From Neocallimastix lanati (nom. inval.) (lineage: Eukaryota > Neocallimastigomycota > Neocallimastigomycetes > Neocallimastigales > Neocallimastigaceae): DNA of 64,000 nucleotides. The notes under the pieces are model-generated. The model made no database searches. It saw only the letters and a program-made list of their open reading frames with translations, and was not told the origin of the DNA. The position numbers and the translations under genes are program-made. Where the stretch lies: contig JACVTC010000129.1 in NCBI GenBank assembly GCA_016946835.1, positions 396,595 through 460,594 of the forward strand, read 5' to 3'. Shown here one piece after another: positions 48,892 through 59,593 of the stretch. Within the stretch, counting starts at the first letter, position 1, and each line of letters opens with the position of its first letter.

Positions 48892-50025
48892 TTTTTTTAC
48901 AGAAATTATATTTATATTTATATTTATATTTATATTTATATTTATATTTATATTTATAATTATAATTATATTTATATTATGCCTAAGGGCTTGAGGAGGC
49001 TCGAATAAGGGATTACTTTTTTTTTGATGACAACGACGACGACGACAACGACGACAGGTGTAGGCATAAAAACTAACTATAGGAGTGAGCATCCACACTG
49101 AAACGGTAGTACAGTACAGTTAAAAAAGATAGTATAGACTAGCTTAATCAGGGGTCATGACCTCTCTTATAAGGAAGGAAGGAAGGAAAGAAGGATGGAA
49201 GAAGAACCATATAATTTATTTTTTTTTTCTTTTTTTCTTTTTTTTTTTTTTTTTTCAGATCGTCAATTCTTATCCCCTTTAATCCCTTTAATTCGGAATA
49301 GGAATTCTCCTTTTTTTTTTCTTTTAAAATAGAAATAGAAATCTTATAATCTTGAAGATGAGGGGGGGGGGTTCACTGTCTTTGAACTTTTTTTTTTTTT
49401 TTGGAATTTATTTATACATTTTTATTTTTTATTTTTTTTTATTTTTTTTTTTTTTTTTTTTTTTGAATATTAATTTTTTTTTTTCATTACTATTTACTAT
49501 TTTAATTATTATTATTATTATGTTCAAATTGAATAAATAATAATCATTATTATTATTATTTTGTTTTTATTTTTTATTTTTTTTCTTTTTTTATTAATCA
49601 AGTATATTTTATATATATATAAAAAAGAAAAATTATTTATGTGTATAATTAATAAATAAATAATTGCGGCTGTATATATATAAATCCTCTCAGGGGACGT
49701 ATTTCCTTCTGTGGGGTTCTTTCGTTGGGGGTGGGTGGGATGAATCATCATCATCATCTTTTTTTTTTTTTTTTTTTTTTAAAAAATTTTGCTAATGTTA
49801 CCATGATATCATGATACCATGATAATCAGAGAGGTGGAATGATGATAAAAGGGATTCATAGTATCTCTTGCTCACTCACTCACTCATTCACTCATTCACT
49901 CACTTACTGACTTACTTACTCACTCATTCTTCCTCTTTCCTTCTTTCTTTCCTCTTCTCTTCTTTCTCTTTCTTCTTTTACAATTACATTTCAGTTTTCT
50001 TTCATGCTCTTAATAATAATAATAA
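48168..50025. repeat. cluster of GC-containing microsatellites
   Basis: In under 2 kb: (GGGATT)3 at 48340-48356; (GGGAAT) runs at 48605-48627; (GGTC)n at 48838-48851; (CT)n at 48859-48883; (TATATT)n at 48908-48958; (GAC)n at 49031-49056; (GAAG)n at 49171-49200; a G9 run at 49362-49370; a CATGATAT/CATGATAC repeat at 49801-49824; and (CACT/CATT)n at 49871-49925, between poly-A and poly-T blocks. The mixed sequence at 48975-49150 (GCCTAAGGGCTTGAGGAGGC…) shows no convincing frame. Confidence 0.8.
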
Positions 50026-50216
50026 TGTTAAGGTTTACACTTATTTATGTATATTATGACATTACAATAGGGTATACATACTTATAACTATATAAAAAAG
50101 AAATAATATAATTTATATTTAAATTGTAAATCTTTTATTAATAAAAAATATAATATAATAAATAATTAATTAATATTATCTGTTTATATTATTGAGTGTA
50201 TTCTAGCTTCTTAATA
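50026..50216 (+). repeat. 5' LTR of the degenerate copia element (191 bp)
   Basis: Starts TGTTAAGGTTTACACTTATT and ends CTTCTTAATA (the CA terminus has mutated to TA). It aligns along its whole length with 52713-52900, with scattered substitutions and indels. Confidence 0.9.
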
Positions 50217-50231
50217 GATTTAAGAGTCTCA
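50217..50231 (+). promoter_or_regulatory. primer-binding site of the degenerate element, tRNA-Lys(CUU) type
   Basis: GATTTAAGAGTCTCA abuts the LTR. Apart from one extra T it is the same sequence as the primer site at 13757. It is followed by a hairpin, GTCTCA-TTGAGT-TGAGAC. Confidence 0.65.
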
Positions 50232-50699
50232 TTGAGTTGAGACTTGCCTATTAATATTTTAAATTTTAAAAATATTTAAAACCAATAAATTAATTGCCAA
50301 TGATTTTTGAAAAACGATGAACACTTATTTACATTCATGATAAATTCCATGTCAAATTATTTCAAATATTAGTTATCCTATTCACAATATAAATTACGAT
50401 CTATGGCATGTCAGACTTGGTCATTTTAACAATAATAAAGACATAGACATAAAAATGGTTCGTCTTACAATATACATCTAATCACAATAAAAAAAAAAAA
50501 AAAAAGGACTGTTCTCAACGCAAAATTAGTAAATTAAAAAAAAAAAAAAACCCTTTTTATTCATTCCTTAAAAAGGTCGAAAAAGCCAAATGGAACTAAT
50601 TAATACTGACGTGATCGGTAAAATAGAGACCTCATACTTTGGATATTAAATTACTATTACTATGTCACATTTTTTAGATGATTATTCTAACAAAGTGTG

Positions 50700-50738
<39 letters not shown>

Positions 50739-51244
50739 TTTATTTTTTTATTTTATTAAAAAAACAAAAGTGATGTTTATAATACTTTTTTATTTTTTTT
50801 TTTAATAAACATAACTTAAATACAACACCTAATAAAATTATCAACTTAAAATCTGATAATGGCACTAAATCTATCAATAAAAAAAAAAAAAACTTATTTA
50901 CTTATCTCTTCAATCCCAAGGTATTAATTTTTATTCTCTCAACTCAACTCCTGGTATCCCACAAAACAAAATGGGAGAGCCAAAAGGTTGAATTAATCCT
51001 TAACTAATTTGTACTAAAACTCTTTTTAAACCCTGCCAAGCTTCCTTTAAAATCCTAGATTTAGAAACAAATTCTGTTGTAACCGCCAGAGATGTCTTCT
51101 TTATGGAAGAGATACCTGGTACTATTAGCATCCATCGATTCCATTATCGATTTTCAAGATTTTTTAATTGAGGGGGTGGGAATAAATTATCTTCAGAAAA
51201 TGATAAAATCTTTCAAATTATCATCAGTATGATAAATACCATAC

Positions 51245-51298
<54 letters not shown>

Positions 51299-52704
51299 TA
51301 ATAACATGGTTAACATTAAAAACAATAACATAAAAAGCAATTACAAAAATTCTAAAATTGAAAATAATGTAGTAGATAATAATGGTGAAAACATCAGAAA
51401 TTACGGTTATAATACTCTTATAAATGATAATACTGATAACAGTACTAATACAAATTTACAAATTTAAGCAAAAAATACAATAAAATTAATGATAGAGATA
51501 TTAATAAAAGGAAAAGATCAATTGATGATAATAATATAAATGATAATGAAAATGACGACAGTGATTCCGATATAGAATCAACTGAATCAGAGAAAAATGA
51601 AAATTATAAATAAAAATAAGAATAAAAAAAACACACACAAAATATTAAATATTATAACTAAAGATCCAAGTAACTTCAACTAAGCTCTTAGTACTAGAGA
51701 AGCCGGAAAATGGAAAACAGCAATCGATGATGAATTGAACATCCCGTACAATAACAATATAAAATTTCAAAGGCGTCAACCGCAAATAAAATTATTGGAA
51801 TTAATATCTATAAAACTTAAAAATGGCTTATAAAATAAACCAAATAGATTATATTGATAAAAAAAAATTATTAATAGATATCATAGGAATAAAACCAAAA
51901 CTATAAAAACCCCTATTTAAGAAGATTACTGAAAAGGAAAGAGAAGCATCTCTACCTGTAAATGTCCAAGAATTTAAATCTCTATTGGGAGCATTACTCT
52001 AAAGAGCTGTAAAAATTAAGACCTGATATATCGTTTGCTTGCTGTTAACCAAGCTTCCAGAAATTGCGAAGAACCAATAGAAGTGAACTATTAATCTTTA
52101 ATGAACATTTTACAATATTTAAAATATACAAAAAATTAAAAAAAGCAATCTATTTTAACAGGAATATTAGAGAATTTATTGGTTACTCAAACTCGAACCT
52201 TTGAAAACGATGAATTAACAAGAAAAATCAACCAGTGGATAAATTTATTATATTAGAGGATAGTCCATTATCATGGAAAACTTAGAAAACTCAATTACAA
52301 AAGACTGTTACCTTATCAAATGCAGAAGTAGAATTCGTGAGTCTAACTGAATGTGTTAAACAAGGTTTGTAATTTAAAAATTTATTTAAAGAAATACTTA
52401 ATAAAGAAATTAAAATTAAAATAATGGTTGATAATAAAGCATGTATTGCTATTGTTTAGGATACAAACTCAAAAGGTAGATGTAAACATTTTAATACTAG
52501 ATACAAATTTATTCAAGAGAAAATGTTAGAAAATAAAATTCAATTAGAATATATTAGTACAAAAAAAAAAAAAAATACTTGCTGATACTTTGATGAAGAG
52601 TATTCCTGGAATTAACAAAAAATAAAAAATTCACTGATAAAATATTTAGAGATTAAATAAAATGTAAATTAAAATAGAATATAAAACTATTAATGGCATA
52701 ATGT
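50232..52704 (+). pseudogene. broken copia Gag-Pol remnants
   Basis: Recognisable pieces in changing frames: pre-integrase LWHVRLGH (about 50402); integrase with INTDVIGK (about 50601), FLDDYSNKVWV (about 50671) and LKSDNGTK (about 50847); the C-terminal VTARDVFFMEE (about 51081); an Asn-rich linker with (AAT)n (51244-51306); the start of RT, REAGKWKTAIDDELN (about 51700); then RT-end and RNase H parts, VQEFKSLLGAL, NAEVEFVSLTE (about 52319) and DNKACIAIV (about 52432). The RT catalytic core (the YVDD region) is missing between about 51830 and 51960. Gag and protease are also missing. A T-tract (50702-50737) has expanded within integrase. It cannot make its own enzymes. Confidence 0.9.
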
Positions 52705-52712
52705 AGGGGGAA
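52705..52712 (+). promoter_or_regulatory. polypurine tract of the degenerate element
   Basis: AGGGGGAA directly before the 3' LTR. Confidence 0.75.
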
Positions 52713-52900
52713 TGTTAAGGTTTACACTTATTTATGTACATTATGACATAACATAGGGTATATATGCTTATAACTATATAAAAAGAAATAATATAATTTA
52801 TATTTAAATTGAAGTCTTTTATTAATAAAAATTATAATATAATAAATAATTGATTAACATTATATGTCTATATTATTGAGTGCATTCTAACTTCTTAACA
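52713..52900 (+). repeat. 3' LTR of the degenerate copia element (188 bp)
   Basis: Starts TGTTAAGGTTTACACTTATT and ends CTTCTTAACA (intact CA). Confidence 0.9.
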
Positions 52901-52935
<35 letters not shown>

Positions 52936-52980
52936 TGTACTCGCTTATTTTAATACGTGATGATTATTAACATGCATTTT

Positions 52981-53014
<34 letters not shown>

Positions 53015-53340
53015 CACTATTGATGGTTTCTATGCAGCAATGCAAATTAAGTGCCCCTTTTTATAAATAGATTAATTCTAATTACACTATTTAAAGAATC
53101 TTATTAAAAAAAATTATTTCTACCCTGAGTTAATATTCATAGGCTAAAGAGTTTCGTACTCTATATAGAAAAATTCAAAAGTAAAAAAAAATTTTTTTTT
53201 TAATGATGTTATTTGAAAATATATTGATATGATATTGCTACAAAATAAGGTATTGAAGAAAACTATCAATGATAAATAAACTTTCATTCCCACAAGAACT
53301 TTATTCAATCTTAGGACTGTAAATACACTAAGCTTACTCT
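52901..53340. other. AT-rich DNA
   Basis: (AAT)n, a T-tract (52987-53014), then mixed sequence with no supported frame. Confidence 0.55.
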
Positions 53341-53349
53341 AGGATTTAA

Positions 53350-54081
53350 TTGGATATTACGTTTTTGAAATATGGAGTTAAATACAGTACTACTATTGTC
53401 TATATTTGGAAGTGGTGGTCGGTGGAGTTAACAGAAAATTGTCCCAAATATTATCCATGGTGTAATAAAGATAATCTATCAAATATCCATTGGATATTTA
53501 AAGGTTCTACTTTTTATTTTATTTTATTTTTTTTTTCAAATGTTAGATTGAAATCATTAGATTTCATCCAATAAATCTTTTTTTTTTTTTTTATTTAGCG
53601 TTTGGAAGTAAACTAAAAGAATTTACCTTTTATTCTCTTCCTTATCTTTTTTTTTTTTTTTCTTTTTTTTTAAATTTTGAAAAACAAATTAATGAATATA
53701 TATATATAATATATATATTGTTTTCATGTTCCTTTCATGGTGGAACTTTAGCTTTAGATAAGATTACAATTCAATATTGGAGGAACAAAGAAAAGACATT
53801 TAAAAAAAGAACTTCTATTAATGAGGTTCAGGGCTTAAAATGTTCCATATATAGTTAGCTAGCCTCTCGAATTACCTTACCTTATCAAGCACTATACCGG
53901 TGGTTAATAGTTCTCTTTTGATGGGTATATTTAAAAAAAAAAAAAAAAAAAAAGGACCTCTATTACTAGTCCTTTTAGTACATCTTAACCACAAACAGGG
54001 ATAATGATTCTTTACACAACGAAATCTACGGAGATTGAATCCCTTTAATAATATTTTTTTTTTTTTTAATAATTGATACAT
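53350..54081 (+). pseudogene. unidentified coding relic, several frames
   Basis: Three protein-like plus-strand stretches follow one another. At 53350-53510 one reads IWKWWSVELTENCPKYYPWC and continues NKDNLSNIHWIFKG. At about 53595-53650 another reads FGSKLKEFTFYSLP. At about 53720-53860 a third reads CSFHGGTLALDKITIQYWRN then KEKTFKKRTSINEVQGL. They are separated by T-tracts and frame changes, so the gene is either broken or split by introns. The Cys and Trp content suggests a secreted domain. I could not match it to a family. Confidence 0.35.
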
Positions 54082-54119
54082 AAAGCAATAGAAATGGAAA
54101 TGTATTTTCTTCCTTGTCT

Positions 54120-54445
54120 AAAATAATAATAAAATAATAATAATAATAATAATTAATAATTAATAATAAATAATTAATAATAAATAATAAATAATAAATA
54201 ATAAATAATAAAAAATAAATAATAATTAATGATTAATTATAAATAATAAATAATAAATTATAAATAATAAATAATAAATAATAAATAATAAATAATAAAT
54301 AATTAATTATAAATAATAAATAATAAATAATAATTAATAAATAATAAATAATAAAAAAATATTTATTAATAAATAAATAATAATAAATAATTAATAATAA
54401 ATAATAAATAATAAATAATAAATAATAAATAATAATAATAATAAT
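54120..54445. repeat. heptanucleotide satellite (ATAAATA)n
   Basis: The same unit as at 21409 and 39189, with TTAATAAT variants. Confidence 0.9.
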
Positions 54446-54771
54446 AAATTTGAATAGTAAATAATTATTAATATAGTCATTGTTTAAATATATATACATA
54501 TATATTTTTCAATTCTATTAAAATTTTTAATAAATAAAATAGATTTAGATAATATTCAAAATAGGTTTAGTCAAAGATTATATTCCATTAATTATTAAGT
54601 TATTTAGGAATAATTATGATATTAATTTTTTATTTTATTTTTATTTTTATTTTTTTTTTATTATATCTTATTTAATTTTATAATAGGATCAGAAATTAAT
54701 TTAATATATATATTAATAATATAAATCTATATATTTTTTTGTTGATGAAAGGTAGATAATGATGATATAAA

Positions 54772-54807
<36 letters not shown>

Positions 54808-56229
54808 TAATTAGATATATTTTGATATTAAAAAAGTATATATATCTATAAAAAGTAAATAAATAAGCAAATAATATAAAATAAATAAATAAATAAATAA
54901 ATATTCAACTTTATTTGAAAGTGATGTATTATTAATGCTTTATCTTTTTTTTCTTTTTTTTTTTTTTATGTTAATGTTATTTTTTTTTTAAATAATTTTT
55001 ATCAAACTAATACACTTTATATCTTTTATTGAATTTAATCCACATTTAATTAATTAATATGTAGAATTATATCTTTTTTATTTTTTTTTTTATTAATATA
55101 AAATAAACTTATTGTACTATATTTGGGATATTTCACCTCCTTTTTTCATTTTATATAATTTATTAGTTCCTTTATAATTAAGTAAAATGAAAGCACTTTA
55201 ATAATAAAAAAAAATTAATAATATTTCTACTTATTTTTATTTTAATAAAAAAATTTTTAAAAGTATTTACTTTATAAATTTTATAGTTGTTTAGTAATAG
55301 TTTCTCTATCACTACACTATCCTTTTTCTTTCTTTCTTTCTTTTTCTTCATAATATGTATATTCAATGAAACTATTATTTATTTTGTTTTTATTTTTTAT
55401 ATTTTAATATTAATTCTGTATAAACCAAAAAAAAAAAAAAAAAAGTATTCTATTCTGTGATAAATTTATTTGTTACATCAAATTGGTATATAATATATTA
55501 CTTAACAATAAATTTTAAAAATAATATATAGAAAATGAATATTTTATATAATTGCAATTGGTTTAACCATTCTTTTTTTTTTATTCATTCATTGTTTCTT
55601 TCTTTTCATTATGATATAAATTCAATGTAATCATTATTTATTTATTTTGTTTTTTTTTTTTTATAATTTTATATAATATTAATATTATATAGTCTTCAAA
55701 ATATAAAATATATATATATATATATATTAAAATGAACAATTGATATATATATTTTTTAAATATAAATTGAGTTTTTTTTAATATATAATTAATCATATCC
55801 TTTTTACACTTGTAAAAAAAAAAAAAAAATTGATAGCATTTATTTATTATATTGTATAAACTAATAATTAATATATATATATATATAAATTGGTTAACAA
55901 ACAATAAAAGAATAATTTATTTCACTAGTTAACAGAAAATAAGAAAAAATTTTTTTTAAAATTTCAGTCATGTCATTATAACAATATAAAAAAAAAATTA
56001 AAAAAAAAATAAAATATCATAAAAATAAAATAAAATAAAATAAAAAATAAGATTTGATAAAATTCATTTATATTGAGAATTTTACTAATATATTCATTTT
56101 TTTTTTTATTGGATCGATATTTCATTACAGTGAGTGTGTCAGTGGTATGTTTTTTATTTATTTATTTATTTTGTTTTATTTCATTATGATAATAATAATA
56201 TTAGTTAACAATGAGAATAAAAGAATACC
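54446..56229. other. AT-rich intergenic DNA
   Basis: (AAT)n at 54777-54805, AATA runs, T- and A-tracts, (AT)n. No gene seen. Confidence 0.7.
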
Positions 56230-56893
56230 ATGGTTAAAAAAATAAAAAATAAAAAATAAAAAATAAAAAATAAAAAATAAAAAATAAAAAATAAAAAAAT
56301 AAAAAATAAAAAATAAAAAAATAAAAAATAAAAAATAAAAAATAAAAAATAAAAAATAAAAAAATAAAGAATAAAAAATAAAAAATAAAAAATAAAAAAA
56401 TAAAAAATAAAAAATAAAAATAAAAATAAAAAATAAAAAATAAAAAATAAAAAAATAAAAAATAAAAAATAAAAAATAAAAAATAAAAAATAAAGAATAA
56501 AAAATAAAAAATAAAAAATAAAAAATAAAAAATAAAAAATAAAAAATAAAAAATAAAAAATAAAAAATAAAAAATAAAAAATAAAAAATAAAAAATAAAA
56601 AATAAAAAATAAAAAATAAAAAATAAAAAATAAAAAATAAAAAAATAAAAAAATAAAAAATAAAAAATAAAAAATAAAAAATAAAAAATAAAAAAATAAA
56701 AAAATAAAAAATAAAAAATAAAAAATAAAAAAATAAAAAAATAAAAAATAAAAAATAAAAAATAAAAAATAAAAAATAAAAAATAAAAAATAAAAAATAA
56801 AAAATAAAGAATAAAAAATAAAAAAATAAAAAATAAAAAATAAAAAAATAAAAAAATAAAAAAATAAAAAATAAAAAATAAAAAATAAAAAAT
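56230..56893. repeat. heptanucleotide satellite (TAAAAAA)n, about 0.66 kb
   Basis: About 90 copies of a 7-bp unit, with occasional 8-bp copies (one extra A), 6-bp copies, and a TAAAGAA variant recurring at about 56367, 56492 and 56807. The 237-codon Phe/Leu/Tyr frame on the minus strand is an artefact of it. Confidence 0.97.
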
Positions 56894-58455
56894 AATTCAA
56901 ATCATAAACTTTAATCAAAGTTGAAAGCTATCATTTCATATCAGATATTATAAAATATTAACTATTCAAAATTTTTGGAGACTAAAAACAAACAAAAAAA
57001 AAAAAAAACTTTTTTTTTTAATTCTATATAATATTTTTTTTATTTTTATTTTTATTTATATTTTTATTTTTTTTTAATATTTCCAATTTTGTTTAAATAT
57101 TATTTCTAATATCGTTTGACATATAATTAAATACTACATGAAAAAAAAAAAAAAAATAAAATAAAAAATAAAATAAAAATTTAATATAAATTACCATATA
57201 TTTATTATTAATTTTATTTTTATTGAATACAACTATATATAATTTAAATAAATATTAAATGTTTCATAGTATAAAATATGGATAAAGTATGGATAAAATA
57301 TGGATAAAATAAAATAAAATAATATATATAATTATAAATATATATAAATATATATCTATTTTTTTTAACTATTTATTAGAAATATAAGTTATGTTGTTTA
57401 TTTCTATTAAAAGATAGAAATATTGACAATAACATACAAAAATGAAACTATTTAATAATCAATGTAAAATCATATTTAAAAAAAAAATAAAATAAAAATA
57501 AAAATTTGATAGAAATAATTATACAAAATATATTAAAAAATTGTAAAAAAAAATATAAGAAACAAAATACGAAAAAAAAAAAGATATGAAAGATATGAAA
57601 GATATAAATATTTAATTCTTTTTTTATTTTTATTTTTATTTTTTATTTCATATCGATATTTTTTATTTATATGTATATTAGAATATATATGATAATATTA
57701 TAATAATAATCGTTGTAATAATAATTTATTATCACTTATTTATATATAAAATATATATATATATATTTTTTTAATAAATGTCATTAATTCTATTAAGAAA
57801 TTAAATATTTATATTAATGCATAAAATTATATATATAAAAGTAGATGTATCTATATTATTACTGTAAAATTATATTCATATTCAACCATTTTTTAATTAT
57901 ATAATTTTGAAATTATTTTTTTTATAATAATAAAATAGTTATTTTAAATCAAAGTATATATAGTTTTTTGATTTTTTTTTTCTATATTGTAATAATAAAA
58001 TATATTTTAATTTTTATATATATATATTATTATTATTAATTTATTTTTTATTTTTTTTTTATTATTTTTTAAACTTTTACTTTCTATTTAAATATCAAAT
58101 TAAACCTTTATAATCAATCAAAAAAAAAAAAAATTTTTTTTTCTTCTTTGATAGCTATCAATTTTTTTTTTATCATTAAAAAATAAAAAATTAATAATTA
58201 AACATTATTACTATTAAAATATTTATAAAAAAAAAAAAAATTAATATTTTTTAATAATTTTTTTTTTTTTAATTATTTTTTATTTTTTATTTTTTTGTAT
58301 TTTATAATTATTATTATAATTATTTTTTAAATATAAAAAAATTTTAAATCAAATTTTATCAACTTTAATATTATATATATAATTAATTAAAAAAGTTAAT
58401 ATAATATTCATTTTTTTTAATTACTTTATAAAAACTATAAAATTTCCTTTTTTTT

Positions 58456-58491
<36 letters not shown>

Positions 58492-59051
58492 ATTATTCTT
58501 TATTTAATTATATCGATTATATTATATTATATTATATTATATATTATATTATATTATATTATTTTTTTTATTATTAATTATCTTTATTTTTTATTATTAA
58601 TTATCCTTTAATTTTTTTTATAAATATTACAAATTAAAAATTAAAAATTATTAAAAAAAAAAAAAAAGAAAAAAAAAGTATATGTGTTAAAGAGTGTTAA
58701 AAAAAAAAAAATACATAGTATATACAATCCTATATATAAATAAATATTTATTATATTATAGTTATATGTTAACTTTTTTCATAAAAAAAAAATTAGTTAA
58801 TAAGGTATATTGATATACCAATAATATATTAAATATCCACAATATAAATTTGTTATATAAAGTATTTTTTATTATTATAAAAAAAAAAAAAAAGACTAAT
58901 AAAAAAAAATTATTATTATTACTTTTTTTCATTGCTTTATTTTTTTTTATTGTAAAATCTTTATTAATTCTAAAAATTTCATTTAAAATTTAATATTTTT
59001 AATATATATATTTATTTATTATTGTGACATATTTGTAAATTAAATAAAATT

Positions 59052-59096
<45 letters not shown>

Positions 59097-59325
59097 TTAA
59101 AGTAAAAATATGACTTTAATAGAATATAACTAAAGTATATTTATACCTAATTATATATAATTTATATATAATTTATATTAGAAGCTGAGAAGTTCTTGAA
59201 AAAAAAAAATTAATAAAATACAAATAAAAATAAGAAGTGAAATATAAATATCATTTGGTAATATTTTGAGAAACTAAAAGATAAAAAAAAAAAAAAGAAA
59301 CAGAAAAAGGAATTAACGTATATGA

Positions 59326-59372
<47 letters not shown>

Positions 59373-59593
59373 AGAAATTTATATAATATTTTAAGATAAA
59401 AAAGAAAAAAAAAAAAAGAAAGAAGATAAAAAAAAATAAATAAATAAATAAAGTTTTATTATATTTAATTTAAAAAATTAAAGCATTAATAGTAATAATA
59501 ATAATATATATTTGTTAAAAGTCTGAAATTTATCATACATAATAAAGTAATAAAAAGCAAAAATTTTTTTTAAAAAAAAAAAAAAAATAGTAA
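56894..59593. other. AT-rich intergenic DNA upstream of the ankyrin gene
   Basis: A TATGGATAAA repeat (three copies, 57278-57310), AGATATGAA repeats (57582-57606), (ATATT)n (58520-58563), (AAT)n (59053-59094) and long A-tracts (59332-59370). No gene. Confidence 0.7.

Larger units (their letters stand above)
50026..52900 (+). mobile_element. degenerate, internally deleted copia element (2.9 kb)
   Basis: Two diverged LTRs, a primer site, a polypurine tract and broken pol remnants in the copia order. AATAA precedes the 5' LTR and follows the 3' LTR, as in a target duplication, but this lies in an (AAT)n run and is therefore weak. It differs in LTR sequence and protein from the intact element, so it is another family. 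Much older, judging by LTR differences and the many stops. Confidence 0.92.

Noticed and set aside
56205-56918. 237-codon minus-strand frame of Phe/Leu/Tyr/Ile
   Set aside because: It arises wholly from the (TAAAAAA)n repeat.
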